Assembly: GCA_963383645.1 (NCBI GenBank)
Contig: OY726574.1
Coordinates: forward strand, 55,727,477-55,791,476
DNA: 64,000 nt
Source: Muscardinus avellanarius
Taxonomy: Eukaryota > Chordata > Mammalia > Rodentia > Gliridae
Direction: 5' to 3'
A program made the position numbers and the translations under genes. Of the stretch, positions 31,552 to 42,695 are shown piece by piece. The notes under the pieces are model-generated. The model made no database searches. It saw nothing but the letters and a program-made list of their open reading frames with translations, and was not told the DNA's origin. How positions within the stretch are numbered: position 1 is the first letter of the stretch; every line of letters starts with the position of its first letter.

Positions 31552-32529
31552 CCCACTTAGTTCTACCCCCAAGGTGACTGCACCTCCGGGAAATCGTTCC
31601 AACAGCCTTCCTCTAACATTAAATATAGTATTTTGCATCACACTTCTTTTGTTCAATTTCACATTCTATGTGAGCAGTTCAATAATTACAGTATCACAAT
31701 CCCTCAAGAATATTAATACCAGCTCTCAGAAACTCCTGACATTTGTAGTTTTATTTCATTAGTAAGTTAACTACCTTGATCACTTTTCTCTAAACACGCC
31801 AAAATATTTCTTACTAGAAAATCGGAGGAGGTGGTATTTAAAAGTAAAACCTTGAAATTAGACATGAAGAAGAAGTTGAATGAGAGTGAATCATCTGGTA
31901 CTAAATATATCAGAATACATCATGGTGTTGAAGCTGCCACAATGTAAGAATAGAGAAAAGAAACTTTTCTTTTCCTCCTTACTAGCTCCGAGTTTAATGG
32001 GCCCTTGCATTTCAACAAGCTAGTGGGAGGACATATTTTACTTTTGCGTATTCTTGCTCTTGCATTTATGAGCTTTAAACTCATCTCCCACAAGGGCAGT
32101 AGAATATTTTTTCCAACTTGTTATTGGATATTTGCATTCTTGTCTCCATCCTAAAAGCTCAACGTATTAGTGCATGATAACTTAGGACCCATTACAAGAA
32201 TATGGATAGTCACAGGTGAGTATCTTTGGGGAGCACCTTCTGCCTGCAGAAGTAATATACATTAAAGTGAAGGGAGACATAAAATACAATGGGCAAAATT
32301 TTCTTTTACACAAGTACTATAGAGACCTGTACCAGCCTTTAGAGCCTCGTGTTAGAGGAAGATAAGAAATAAAAGTAAACTCTTGATAGATAGGTAGCCA
32401 GAATCCAAGAAACATTATCAGAACCAGGAAGTTTCCTCATTTAGGCTAACCTTCCCTGTACAAACAGAGCCATTTCAATGCCAGCTGGGTATTTCAGCAT
32501 GAATCAGAATATAAGAGAGAAAAGGAAAG
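31552..32529. other. No recognisable feature
   Basis: Unique-looking sequence; nothing assigned. Confidence 0.4.
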
Positions 32530-32530
32530 A

Positions 32531-32930
32531 ACCAGGTATGGTGACACACACCTGTAATCCTAGGACTCGAGAGGCAGAGACAGGAAGATTGCAGGTACAA
32601 GGCCATCTGCAGCAACTTAGTGAGTCCCCAAGAAACTTAATAAGACCCTAGTTCAAAATTTAAAAGTTAATGAAGGAAACACTTCCACTGACATTCTATA
32701 CATATGTGAGACTACCAATGTCAATCTCAAAGTCATGTTTGGGAAGGGGGAAAGTGGGGAGGAGCAGGGTGAGAACCACCAAGTGCTGTGTGCATGTAGG
32801 TCACCATTACTATGAAACACATGATGATGTGAGACCATAATGCACCGACAAATTTATAAAAATAAAATAGTGCTGTGAGTGTATCTCAGAGGTAGAATAC
32901 CCTTGGCTTCTAGCCCAGTACGACCACCAC
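32531..32930 (+). mobile_element. B1-dID SINE split at its linker by an L1 3' end
   Basis: B1 half at 32531-32668 ('accaggtatggtgacacacacc' to 'gaccctagttcaaaattt'). The ID half resumes at 32869 ('agtgctgtgagtgtatctcagagg'). The gap is the L1 at 32671-32868. Confidence 0.88.
32671..32868 (+). mobile_element. LINE-1 3' UTR, very short insertion
   Basis: Only the L1 3' terminal 200 bases: G-rich tract with four G3+ runs (32741-32769), 'atgatgtgagaccataatgcacc', then an A-rich tail. It is inserted in the A-rich linker of a SINE. Confidence 0.85.
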
Positions 32931-33258
32931 CACTACAACAAAACAAATAAACAAACAAAAAAAGAGTGAACAGGAAGAAATTGAGTATTCAGACATTTAG
33001 ATATGCCAGTTTTTATTTCATTTTATGATTTCATTTTATTTTTCATTTTATGAAAACCATAAAATGATTTAATATAAAAAGTAAATAATAGTAAATTATG
33101 ATTGCATGTTTATTTAAAGAAGTTGCACTAACACAAATAACTTGAGAAGGCCTGCATTTTAGTTTTGGTTTTGCCTCTGGCTCATTTTATAATCTTTGTA
33201 ATTTTATACTTAGCTTCATCTACTTCTCATCTACAAAGTAAATGTAAAAATAAAATTG

Positions 33259-33482
33259 AGCCAGACCTGGTGGTTCATGCCTGTAATGCCGTTATTTCAG
33301 AAGATGAGACAGGAGGATAGCAAGTTGGAGAATAGCCTAGCAATGTAGTGAGACTCCTAGCAACAAAGAGAGATTCTGTTTCAAAATTAAAAAAAAAAAA
33401 AAAAAAAAACATGAAGGGCCAGGGGTATAGCTTGGAGGTAGAATGCACCTGAGTTAAACCCCCAATACAATAAACAATAAAA
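33259..33482 (+). mobile_element. B1-dID SINE with expanded linker poly-A
   Basis: B1 half 'gccagacctggtggttcatgcc', a linker containing about 22 consecutive A (33388-33409), and ID half 'ggggtatagcttggaggtag'. Confidence 0.88.
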
Positions 33483-33605
33483 AATATACGAGGTATTTTT
33501 AAATTTACAAAACACAAATCAACGCACAGACCTATAGCTTCATTGATTCACGACTAGAAATGGTTTTTGAACAGGGGGTTTCGGGAAAAGATTATTTTCA
33601 ATACC

Positions 33606-33990
33606 TGCATTATTTTACCAGTCCATTTTGTTGTTATAACAAAATACCTGAAGCTAGATCCTTTATAAAGGAACAAGGTTTTGTTCACAGTGTTGGAGGC
33701 TGGAAGACCTAGGTGGGATATCCCTATGTGTTCCTGTTTGACCTCTGATGAGGCCTCCTTTGGGTGCATGGCAATTTGGCAGAGGAGTGAAAAGGGAAAT
33801 ATCTTGTGCAGAAAGGGCCAAGCAGGTGGTCCTGCTTTGTGACAACTTGCTCTTGTGAGAACCAACGGGGGTCCTGGGAGAATTACATTAATCCCATCTG
33901 GAGGCAGAGACACCTTGGCCCTGACATTGTCTACTAGGCCCCACCACACAGAGATTCCACCCATCCTAATTCTACTTCACTGGGGACCAA
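33606..33990 (-). mobile_element. ERVL-MaLR-type LTR
   Basis: 'gtccattttgttgttataacaaaatacc', 'cagtgttggaggctggaag', 'taggccccaccacacagagattcc' follow MaLR LTR order in reverse complement. A 136-codon minus-strand frame (33554-33964) simply reads through this LTR. Confidence 0.72.
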
Positions 33991-34449
33991 GCTACAGATA
34001 TTAAGATCAGGTATAGAGAATCAATTTTAAACTTTCATATTTAAAGTATTCTTTGAAATTTAAGTGCAAATTCTGCTTTTAAATAGCATATGGTAATACA
34101 GACTTTTCTAGCTTCCCACTAAGGTATCTCCAAATGAATAACATAATAGCAAAGTGCAAACACATTGCCATGCTCAAAACAAGGGGCCAGATATAACTTT
34201 ATTACAGAAGATGGGAAATCTCTGCTGGCTGTGAGGCAGATAGAGATGAATTGAACTGACTCGAGAAAAAATAATAATTCAACCTTTATTTTTAATGAGT
34301 CTGAGAATGCCTAAGGAAAGATAAGAAACCACTCTTAAAATAGTAGATGTTAGGACAAGAGGCACTGGCAGAGAGTTATATCCATGCAATACATTCTTCA
34401 TATCTGAGGACAGAGAGAGATCTCAAATAAACATAAAAGCAAAATAAGT
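33991..34449. other. No recognisable feature
   Basis: Unique-looking sequence; nothing assigned. Confidence 0.4.
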
Positions 34450-34451
34450 GT

Positions 34452-34665
34452 GTGGGGGCGTGGGGGTACTCAGGTTTGAACCCAGGGGTAGTCTACTTTG
34501 AAGCTACACTCCTATCCATTATTTTATTCTTAATTGTGAAACAGGGTCTTGTTAAATTGCTGAGAGCTTGCCAAGCTGAAGAGGCTGACCTTAAACCTGT
34601 AATCCTCCTTGTTTCAGCCTCACAAGTACTGGGATTACAGGCGTATGCCATCATACCTGGCTGAA
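34452..34665 (-). mobile_element. B1-dID SINE
   Basis: ID half 'tttgaacccaggggtagtctac', linker 'tgaaacagggtcttg', and B1 half ending 'gcgtatgccatcatacctggct'. The tail is G-rich rather than T-rich. Confidence 0.88.
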
Positions 34666-34894
34666 ATATAGCTTTTAATGGTATTCTATATGTGGTAATT
34701 ATCAATAGGACAGGAAGGAGGCTCACCATCCCCCCAAAAAAACAGATGCTCATTGAAACTTGATTAGAAATAGAGTCATAACTCCAACCCTAGCGGTGCC
34801 AGTGAGTGGGGTGGTCACGCAGGTGCAGCAACCCTCTGATCACTTGCACAAACTGGGCCAGACAAATCTCCCAGCCCTGCCTCTGCTCTCTGGT

Positions 34895-35040
34895 AGGGAT
34901 GCTGATAGCTAATACTCTTGAGGACTCACTATGTGCTAGGCATGGTTCTGAGTGCTTGGCATGCTTTATCTCATAGAATCCTGCCACTGAGCTCAGGTAT
35001 AGGGTTCATTTGTTGTCTCCATGTTGCCATTGAGGAATGC
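34895..35040 (+). mobile_element. MIR SINE
   Basis: 'tgatagctaatactcttgagg', 'actatgtgctaggcatggttctgag', 'tttatctcatagaatcc' and 'ccattgaggaa' are in MIR order. Ancient tRNA-derived SINE, shared across mammals. Confidence 0.85.
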
Positions 35041-35346
35041 AAAAGACAAGCCCCAAAGGAGCTGATCCCACAAAAACCACTGCCCAGGGACTCAGACCTT
35101 GGCAGCCTAAACCAGCAAGTCCTCAGAGCTGAGGTCTCAAAGTATGGTTCTGCCACTCCAGATGTGGGCAGAGGGTGGGGCCAAAAGCATCCAAGATCTT
35201 CCATGGCAAGAAGTGTCTTTTCTAAACAAATTGTCTTGTTTGAGGATAAATAAAGAACTAGCAAAAACAAAGAACACAGAGAATCAAAATAAGGCAGTTT
35301 AACAATAAAATGGAAATAGCATCTGCAAAACTCAAGAATGGATTCC
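35041..35346. other. No recognisable feature
   Basis: GC-average sequence with overlapping open frames (34918-35253 plus, 34971-35270 minus) that start inside the MIR. No protein motif is visible. Confidence 0.4.
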
Positions 35347-35520
35347 TAGCTTGGTGTGGTGGCATATACCTGTAATACCGTACATAGGAGGCTGAGACAA
35401 GAGAATTGCAATTTTGAGGCCAGCCTCACCAATTTGGCAATACCCTATTTCAAAAGTAAAAAGGGCTGAGGTTTAGCTAGAAAATAAAATGCCTCTGGTT
35501 TCAGTACCCAATTCTAAAAA
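35347..35520 (+). mobile_element. B1-dID SINE
   Basis: 'tggtgtggtggcatatacctg' to 'aaataaaatgcctctggtttcag', oligo-A tail. ID half shortened. Confidence 0.85.
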
Positions 35521-35551
35521 AAAGGATATATTCCTAAAAAATATATTACTA

Positions 35552-35745
35552 GCCAGGCATGGTGGCAAATGTCTATAACCCTGGTACTTGGGAGTTTGAA
35601 ATAGGAGGATTCAAGGCCCACTCAGCAACTTAGCAAGACTCTCTGTAACTTACCAAGACTCCGTTTCACAATTTAAACATGCTGGGGATGCCACTCAGAA
35701 GTAGAATGCCTCTGGATTCAATTCCTAGTACCAAAAGAAAAGAAA
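35552..35745 (+). mobile_element. B1-dID SINE
   Basis: 'gccaggcatggtggcaaatg' to 'attcaattcctagtaccaaaag', A-rich tail. Same orientation as the SINE 30 bases upstream. Confidence 0.88.
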
Positions 35746-36230
35746 AAAATGTATAACAAAAAACTTAAGTAAACATTTCAGAACTGGTATAGTGGTCTCC
35801 CTACAGCATAAGAAAGAACAGCAAACCAAAGAAAAGAATGGACTCTGACAAAAATGTTGAAAATTAAATGGATTAAATAAGTACTGAAATAAAAGCTAAA
35901 ATCCCAAACCAGAGTTCAAGCCTTTATTTCAGTCCGTTAGGAGACTAACTGTTCCTGCTGAAAGCTGAATTAATGATGTGGAGGTCAAGTTGACAATCTC
36001 TTGTAGAATTCTCAGTGCTCTAATGAGCACCATGCCTTCAAGGGCTTATTCTAGTGTATATAACCCCGAAGGAATCAAATCAGAGTTCCTTTCTTCTTAT
36101 CAGCTCTGATGATGGTTGAGACAGATTAATTTCTTTGGACAACTTTAGTACTTTTTGAAAAGCAAATGTTTTTAAGTTGCTTTTATAGAACACATATCTA
36201 TAGGTTTTAGTTCCTTTAAAATACATGTTA
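35746..36230. other. No recognisable feature
   Basis: Unique-looking sequence; nothing assigned. Confidence 0.4.
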
Positions 36231-36231
36231 A

Positions 36232-36448
36232 GCCTGGTACGATGGTGCACATCAGTCATCTGAATGCTTGGGAGACTGAGACAGCAAGATCACAGGTTTT
36301 AAACTAACCTCAGAAACTTAGGCCCTCCAAAACTTAGTGAGACCCTTTTTCAAAATAAAAAGTAAAATAGAGCTGGAAGTATGGCTTGAAGGTAAAATTC
36401 TCCTGGGTTCAATCCCCAGAAATAAATAAAGGAATGAATAAATAAATA
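36232..36448 (+). mobile_element. B1-dID SINE
   Basis: 'gcctggtacgatggtgcacatc', linker 'caaaataaaaagtaaaat', ID half, (AAAT)n tail. Confidence 0.88.
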
Positions 36449-36810
36449 AAATGTTATGGCAGTCCATTGTTGCTGGGAAGCAGCAATTCTAGAAAAAAAA
36501 TCAAAGCCATGAGAGTTGTCAAACAATATGAAACCAGTCTTCCCACTCCCAGGTTCAGCTCTAACAGGTAAAGAGCTTGGAGTTTGTGATCAATGACCTT
36601 TTGTGGACCCATGAGAAAACTGAGGTTGCTGGGTAATCCATCACTTCAAAGTCTGAAAAAACAGGTTCCTACAGCAAGACACAGCAAATCTGCCTCCCTT
36701 GAGTAGGATCTGCTCACCCCTGTAGGATGCTCTAAGATGACTGGCTACTGGTAGAAATGTTGGAAGCAAAGAGTATTGCCAAATTGCAGAGGGGGTGGGA
36801 GGGAGAGAGA

Positions 36811-36918
36811 AGGAGGAGGAGGAGGAGGAGGAGGAGGAGGAGGAGGAGGAGGAGGAGGAGGAGGAAGAAGAAGAAGAAGAAGAAGAAGAAGAAGAAGAAG
36901 AAGAAGAAGAAGAAGAAG
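36811..36918. repeat. Compound (GGA)n-(GAA)n triplet array
   Basis: About 17 GGA units switch cleanly to about 18 GAA units at about 36863. All-purine on the plus strand for over 100 bases. The 113-codon serine-rich and lysine/arginine-rich frames across it are artefacts. Confidence 0.97.
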
Positions 36919-36971
36919 GGAGGAGAGAGAGTAAAAAGAGGAGAGAGGAGAGAAAAAGAGATCTGTAGATG

Positions 36972-37030
36972 AAGCTGGGCATGGTGATTCACATCTATAA
37001 TTACAGTACTTGGGAAGCTGAGACAGTACT
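36972..37030 (+). mobile_element. B1-dID SINE, 5' piece only
   Basis: First ~55 bases of the B1 half ('gctgggcatggtgattcacatc' to 'gaagctgagacag'), then unrelated sequence. Confidence 0.75.
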
Positions 37031-37126
37031 TAGCATTATCACATTTTATATTCAGTCGTTTTGTGGTTGTGCTGTGGTATTTTACTGTGCTTTATATATT
37101 TACTTTTGAAATTAAATTTAGAGTCT

Positions 37127-37254
37127 GGACATGGTGACACATGCCCCTAATCCCAGTACTTGGAAGCAGGAAGATCACAGGTCTCAGACCGGCCTCAGCA
37201 AGGCAGTGAGGCTCTCAGCAACCTGGTGAGACTCTGTTTAAAAGTAAAACAGCA
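37127..37254 (+). mobile_element. B1-dID SINE, B1 half
   Basis: 'tggacatggtgacacatgcc' to 'gactctgtttaaaagtaaaac'. The next SINE starts in its linker. Confidence 0.85.
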
Positions 37255-37373
37255 GCCAGGCACAGTGGTATATGCCTATAATTCCAGTACTTGAGAGGAT
37301 GAGACAGTAAGATTGCAGGTTTGAGGCCAACCTTAGCAACTTAGCAAGGACCTCAGCAACTTAATGAGACCTG

Positions 37374-37421
<48 letters not shown>

Positions 37422-37530
37422 TTAAAAGGGCTGAGGGTATCACTTGGAAGGAGAATTCCCCTGGGTTCAAGTCCTAGTACCACTAAAAATGGGTTCAATT
37501 CCTAGTACCACTAAAAATAAAAAATAAATA
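37255..37530 (+). mobile_element. B1-dID SINE with (CA)n in the linker and duplicated end
   Basis: B1 half from 'gccaggcacagtggtatatgcc'. The linker has become about 20 CA units (37378-37420). The ID half is followed by a 28-bp near-exact tandem copy of its 3' end (37463-37490 and 37491-37518, one mismatch). Confidence 0.9.
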
Positions 37531-37544
37531 AGGTTTATTACCTA

Positions 37545-39175
37545 TCCATTGCCTTTTATATTTCTATACAACTTTGAGCATCAGCTTGTTAATTTCTATA
37601 AATGTTTTCTGAAATTGAAATTTGGATTTTTCCAAGGTATGGGTGGAGTTTTAGACAACTAATATCTTCAAAATTTGCATCTATTAGTGCACAAAAGTGG
37701 CACAGCGTTCTGTTTCTGTCTTATCGAAGTCCTCATACTATTTTGTAATTCTCTGTTTACAAACTATTTCCTATCTGTCTCTAAGGATTTGATATTTTTA
37801 GAGCTAATATAAATTATTTCCCAATTGATATTACTGGTATAAAGACATATAACTAATAACTCAAATCTGTTACGCACAGACCTTGCTAAATCACCTGATT
37901 AATTTTAATAGTTTAACTACAGATTCTTTGGGACACCCTAAATACCTCATCATGATATTCACAAATAATGATTATCTTATATCTTTTCTTTCAAAACTTA
38001 TATGTTTTCATCTCAGATTTTTAAGTCAAGCCTTTAATATTTCTTTTATTATTATTATTTATTTATTTATTTATTTATTTTTGGTGGTACTGGGGGTGGA
38101 ACCCAGAGATTTTCTACCTCCGGGCTATACTCCCAGACCTTTTTTTAATTTTATTTGGAAACAGGGTCTCACTAAGTTGCTGAGAGCCTCACTAAGTAGC
38201 TGAGGCTGGCTTCGAACCCGTGCGATCCTCCTGTCTCAGCCTCCCAAGTGCGGGGATTACAAGCGTGCGCCACCACGGCCGGCTAATATTTCAACTTTGA
38301 GTATGATACTTATACAAGTATTCTGTAGACATTAACCATCTAACATATCTATAAACAAATCACTGCTTTTATAGCAAGGTTTTTTGTTGTTGTTCATTTG
38401 GTCTTTTAATCATGAAAAGGTATCCAGTATGTTGTATATATATTTTATACTTCTATGTATTTTTCTCCTTTTTATGTTGATAGGAAATTTTATACTGATT
38501 AATTTTTAGTGATAACTCTATCTTGCTTTTCTAGAATAAACCCATCTTTATCATGATGCAGTTTTCTTTTTATATGCCACTAACTGGATTTTATTCAAAG
38601 TTATTATTCCTAGGAGTTTTTTATTTGGGTTCATGAGAAAGATTGGCCTATACTTTACCTCTTTTGTGGTGTCTCTGTAGGTTTTACTATTAGGGTTATG
38701 ACTGCTTCATAAAAATAGATTATTTTTAATATATAAGTTTAGTAAATTTGCACAGGCTTGGATAGTCTTTATGAAATATTTACTACGGATTTAATTTTTT
38801 CATTGATATTTTAATATCTTGAGATACAACTTTGTATTGTTGGGTAAACCTCTCTCCTTTTCTAATAGATGCACTTGTTTTATATGGTATTCATAAATTT
38901 TCCAGTCATAAGTGAAGATGCCACAGCTCTTGGTGCAGCTATTCCATCACCATTTACTGTAGAATATTTTCTAATTTTGGATGCCATTTTGATTCATAGG
39001 CTATTTATAAGCATAATGCTTGTATTCTTCTCACCTTTTGAGCATTGTGGTTTATATTTTTATGATTTTAGCTTAATATCACTTAATTCCATGCTGCTAG
39101 GGAACATACATGATTTAAACCCTTTGAAATGTTTTGATATTTGCTCTATGATCCATCAGATAGTCAAGTCAGGTT
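37545..39175 (-). mobile_element. Old LINE-1 ORF2 copy, split by a SINE
   Basis: 'catcagcttgttaatttctataaa', 'gttcatgagaaagattggcc' and 'ggttatgactgcttcat' follow ORF2 order in reverse complement. The far 5' part reads 'ttgaaatgttttgatatttgctctatgatcc'. A much more diverged lineage than the L1s at 15-22 kb. The 102-codon frame at 38869-39177 is a chance frame in it. Confidence 0.8.
38054..38285 (-). mobile_element. B1-dID SINE, 'gggggtggaac' subfamily
   Basis: (TTTA)n tail, 'gggggtggaacccagagattttc', 'cttcgaacccgtgcgatcc', 'aagtgcggggattacaagcg', 'gcgccaccacggccggc'. Many retained CpGs and a short flanking TAATATTTC repeat suggest a fairly recent copy in the old L1. Confidence 0.94.
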
Positions 39176-39590
39176 AAATATTTTACAAACAGTACAATAA
39201 GACTTTCAGATTGATAAGCCTTAAGGAAGCCATACTGTTCTCCAGGGGAGCAGAGCTAGAATATCCAATTAAGATGAAGTAAATTTTCATGTAGAAAACA
39301 GGAATTTGTAAGCCTCTTTTACCCCTACAGTAAACCACAAAACATTAAAACACTCTAATTTACACTCTTGTATTTTTGTTAATTTTCTTAATATCTCTCT
39401 CCTACATACACACATTTTGTAATTTCAGCATAATTGCAGATTTACAGGGAACGATAAGAGGTCTCATATGCCCTCTTACCAGAAAATTCATTAATTGTTC
39501 ATATTTTTCTTATTTTCTTTCTTTTTTTTTCTCTAGTCTGTATCTATTGGAAGACTCACTCTATTAAGGCTTTTCTTTGTTTTGTTTTGT
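39176..39590. other. No recognisable feature
   Basis: AT-rich unique-looking sequence. Confidence 0.4.
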
Positions 39591-39591
39591 T

Positions 39592-39790
39592 TGTTTTGTG
39601 GTACTGGGGATTGAACCAGGAGCAATCTAGCTCTGAGCTACACCTCCAGACCTTTTTACTTTTTGTTTCTGAAACAGGGTCTCCCTAGGACGCTGAGAGT
39701 TTTGCCAAGATGTGTGTCTCGAAGCTGTGATCTCTTGTCTCAGCCTCCCAAGTACTAGGATTACTTACAGGTGCATGTCATCACGCCCTG
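39592..39790 (-). mobile_element. B1-dID SINE
   Basis: 'tggggattgaaccaggagcaatctagc', 'gaaacagggtctccc', ending 'gcatgtcatcacgccctgcc'. Confidence 0.88.
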
Positions 39791-39871
39791 CCCGAGGATT
39801 TTCTATGGTGTTTTTCTCCAGCATTCCCACTTGACACCCTGTCTTATTTCTGAAGCCTTGAAGGGAAAAGA

Positions 39872-40085
39872 GCCAGGCATGGTGGCTCATGCTTGTAATC
39901 CCCATGCTTGGGAGACTGAGACAGGAGGATGGCACAGGTTCGAAGCCAGCCTCAGCTACTTAGTGAGGCTCTCAGCAACTTAGTGAGACCCTGTTTCCAA
40001 ATAAAATATAAATAAATAGGTCTGGGAGTATAGCCCAGAGGTAGAAAGCCCCTGGGTTCCACCCCCAGTACCACCAATAATAAAA
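39872..40085 (+). mobile_element. B1-dID SINE, 'cccaaataaa' linker type
   Basis: 'gccaggcatggtggctcatgc', 'ggttcgaagccagcctcagc', 'gtttccaaataaaatataaat', 'ggtctgggagtatagcccagagg', 'gggttccacccccagtacc'. Confidence 0.92.
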
Positions 40086-40470
40086 AAAATTAAAAAAATT
40101 AGAAAAGAAACGAGTCCCGGGATCTATTATCAGCTTCTGAGAGATCAGAAGACTTAGAATGTTGTCTCCTGGGAGCTGAGAAGCTGCTGAAAATTCTGCT
40201 TTGCTACTTGTTGCTTGGCTGCTGAGCCCCCTGTCCCAAGTCCCTTGATTAGAACATGCCTATAAGGGAAAATGAGTCCCAGTGGCCTGACCTTGTCTCC
40301 ATTTTCTAAAGGAGCTAGCCCCTCAGGTCTTGCTTGCTTTGAAAGCCTCAAACTCCCCACATATCTCTGTTGATTTATTTGTTTCTAACACCCACCCTCC
40401 ATCTGCCCTTTTTAGTCTCCTGCTTTGTTTTACAAATTGGTAAGTAACCTAGGAGGAGATTATTTTTTTT
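40086..40470. other. No recognisable feature
   Basis: Moderately GC-rich sequence at 40110-40440 with an LTR-like texture but no identifiable ends. Nothing assigned. Confidence 0.35.
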
Positions 40471-40685
40471 TCTGTTGTACTGGGGATTGAATCCAGGAGG
40501 ATTCTACCTCAGAGCTACACTCCCAGCCCTGGTCTTTATTCTTTGTTTTGAAACAGGGTCTAAGTTTCAGAGGGCATCACTAAGTAGCTGAGGCTGGCCA
40601 TGAACCTGCAGTCCTCCTATCTCAGTGCTGTCTCTCCTGTCTCCCAAGTACTGGGATTACAAGTATATACCAACATGTCCTGCTC
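40471..40685 (-). mobile_element. B1-dID SINE
   Basis: 'actggggattgaatccaggaggattctacc', linker, 'aagtactgggattacaag', end decayed ('accaacatgtcctgc'). It has a 10-base insertion near 40625. Confidence 0.88.
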
Positions 40686-41056
40686 AGGCAGAAAATTTGA
40701 TACACAAACTAAAGCTCAGTACGCTTGTTTACCTCCAGGCTCTGGCTCCTGAGGGTCTGCCTACCTCAGTGACTCTAATGCCCTCAAACAACTGCTTAAA
40801 ATAAGATTCAAGTAGCTTTTTTTTTCATTAGCAACACTGGCTGGAAACATAGCTGGGATTTAAATCCTTGCCTTCATATTTCTAACATGCTTAAGACGGC
40901 TATTTTGTCATATATGTCGTCTACTGTTTTATTATAAAAATTGTAGTTATATTTCTTATTTTTGCACACAAATACATATAATACTCCAACAATGTTCCAA
41001 TATGCACATCATAAAAATTTGATAAGACTACATTTTATTATAAATATATAAATATT
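40686..41056. other. No recognisable feature
   Basis: AT-rich unique-looking sequence. Confidence 0.4.
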
Positions 41057-41400
41057 TTGCTGGGTTAGTGGCACATTGCTGTAAACCAGTACTTGGGAGG
41101 CTGAGACAGGAGGATTGCAGGTTCAACACCAGTCTCAGCAATTTAGCAAGAACCTGTTTCAGAAGTTCAAATTAAATGCGTCCATACAATCTTACTATCA
41201 TGTATGGGGAGGGAGGAAAAGGAAGAGGGGCAGATATACTGAGGGAGATATATCGAGTAATGTGTTTGTGCATATCTGTATCACTTTGATTCTTGTTATG
41301 ATATATAACTACACTGTACCAATAAAAAGTATTAACAATTTAAAAGGGCTGGGGGTGTAGTTCAGAGAATGAATGCTCCTGGGTTCAATCTTGAGTATCA
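41057..41400 (+). mobile_element. B1-dID SINE split at its linker by an L1 3' end
   Basis: B1 half 41057-41168 ('gctgggttagtggcacattgc' to 'caagaacctgtttcagaa'). The ID half is at 41345-41400 ('gggctgggggtgtagttcag'). The intervening ~170 bases are L1-like. Confidence 0.85.
41170..41340 (+). mobile_element. LINE-1 3' UTR, very short insertion
   Basis: G-rich 'atggggagggaggaaaagg', then 'tgatatataactacactgtacc', and terminal 'aataaaaag', paralleling the 3' end at 6060-6110. Confidence 0.75.
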
Positions 41401-42195
41401 AAAAGGAAAATAAATATGTAAATATTTTTATAATCCATGATTTTATTACTTTGTGATACTATTTGGGGCCTACCCAGTAATTTGGGATAATCTCCCCATC
41501 TTAAGATCCTCAATTTATTCATTTCCATGTATTTCTTTTGATGCAAAAGGTAACATATTCATAGATATTGAGGGTCAGGAATTAGATATATTTTGAGGGC
41601 TCACCACTCTAATTGAATGTTATGCGTCACTTCTGGACCGGAGAATATGAGAGCCTGTGCAATCCGTATCTTCTCCTTAATCCCTTTCCATGGCTCACTT
41701 GGTGAGCGAATACTGAGATCAAGCAGCTCAGTCTTGAGTCTCGTAGCCATTTCTTACAAGGATGCTACCCCAGAGAGATCTCAACTTGTAGAAGGTTTTG
41801 CATGATTGAGAAGTAAATTTAAGTATTTGGCCTCTGAGGTTTTCGGGTTGTTACCACAGAATAAACACAGCTGATTAATGTAGGTAGGTATTAAATTTTT
41901 ACTTGGAATGAATTCTTCTTTTGCCTCGTTATAGGTCTTTTTATTTGACTTGCGGGTGGTTTATGGGCTCTTTCATCCAGAAAATCTTTTTTCCATTCTA
42001 ATGAATTTTATTAAATTTTATTGTAATTGCATTATATTTAATTATCTTCCTCATTTTTTCTTTCTTTTTGCAACATTATGTAGTTTGCTATTATGCCTCC
42101 TCATTTTCTTATCTGGACTATCCAATTTGCCATTTCTTAGTATTTTCTTCTGGAATGTTTTCTCAACATTTTGTTCCAAATATTCCAATAATATT
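41401..42195. other. Mostly unassigned; possible ancient LTR at 41620-41810
   Basis: 'gttatgcgtcacttctggacc' and 'agcctgtgcaatcc' recall an MLT1-type LTR, but the match is weak. The rest is AT-rich with no assignment. Confidence 0.3.
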
Positions 42196-42335
42196 TTTGG
42201 TACTGGAGATTGAATTTGGAGTGGGGGACTCTACCTCTGAAAGAGGATCTTGCTAAGTTGCTAAGGTCCTTGCTAAAACCTATTTCAGCTTCCCAAGGAC
42301 TGGGATTAAAGGTGTGGTTGCTACCATGACCATCA
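42196..42335 (-). mobile_element. B1-dID SINE, internally deleted
   Basis: 'tttttggtactggagattgaatttgg' joins 'gatcttgctaagttgctaagg' without the linker. B1 end 'actgggattaaaggtg'. Confidence 0.75.
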
Positions 42336-42341
42336 TCATCA

Positions 42342-42385
<44 letters not shown>

Positions 42386-42386
42386 G
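42336..42386. repeat. (TCA)n-(TTA)n microsatellite
   Basis: A few CAT units, then about 14 TTA units leading into the next SINE ID half. Confidence 0.95.
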
Positions 42387-42456
42387 TACTGGGGATGGAA
42401 CCCAGGGGCATTCTACCTCCAAGCTATGTCCCCTAGCTCTATTTTTATGTTTATGT
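42386..42456 (-). mobile_element. B1-dID SINE, ID half only
   Basis: 'actggggatggaacccaggggcattctacctcc' to 'tagctctatttttatg'. The rest of the element is displaced by the next SINE. Confidence 0.85.
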
Positions 42457-42460
42457 CTAT

Positions 42461-42495
<35 letters not shown>

Positions 42496-42695
42496 TTTGC
42501 AGTACTGGGGATGGAACCCAGGGGCATAGTACCACTGAGCTATACCTCCAGCCCTATTTTTTAGTCCTTTTATTTTTGAAACAGGGTCTCACTGAGTTGT
42601 GAAGGATCTCACTAAGTAGCTAAGCCTACTCTGTAAACCACCATCCTCCCAAATGCTAGGATTACAAGCGTGAGCCACCATGCCTGCCCAGCCCA
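42457..42695 (-). mobile_element. B1-dID SINE with (TTTA)n tail
   Basis: About ten TTTA units (42457-42498), standard ID half with 'ggggcatagtaccactgagc', linker, and B1 half ending 'gcgtgagccaccatgcctgcc'. Confidence 0.92.

Noticed and set aside
33554..33964. 136-codon open frame on the minus strand
   Set aside because: Lies within the MaLR-type LTR at 33606-33990; LTRs of this kind are non-coding.
36641..36992. Serine-rich, phenylalanine/leucine-rich and arginine/lysine-rich frames
   Set aside because: All three are different frames of the GGA/GAA triplet array.
38869..39177. 102-codon open frame on the plus strand
   Set aside because: Antisense reading of an old L1 ORF2 copy.
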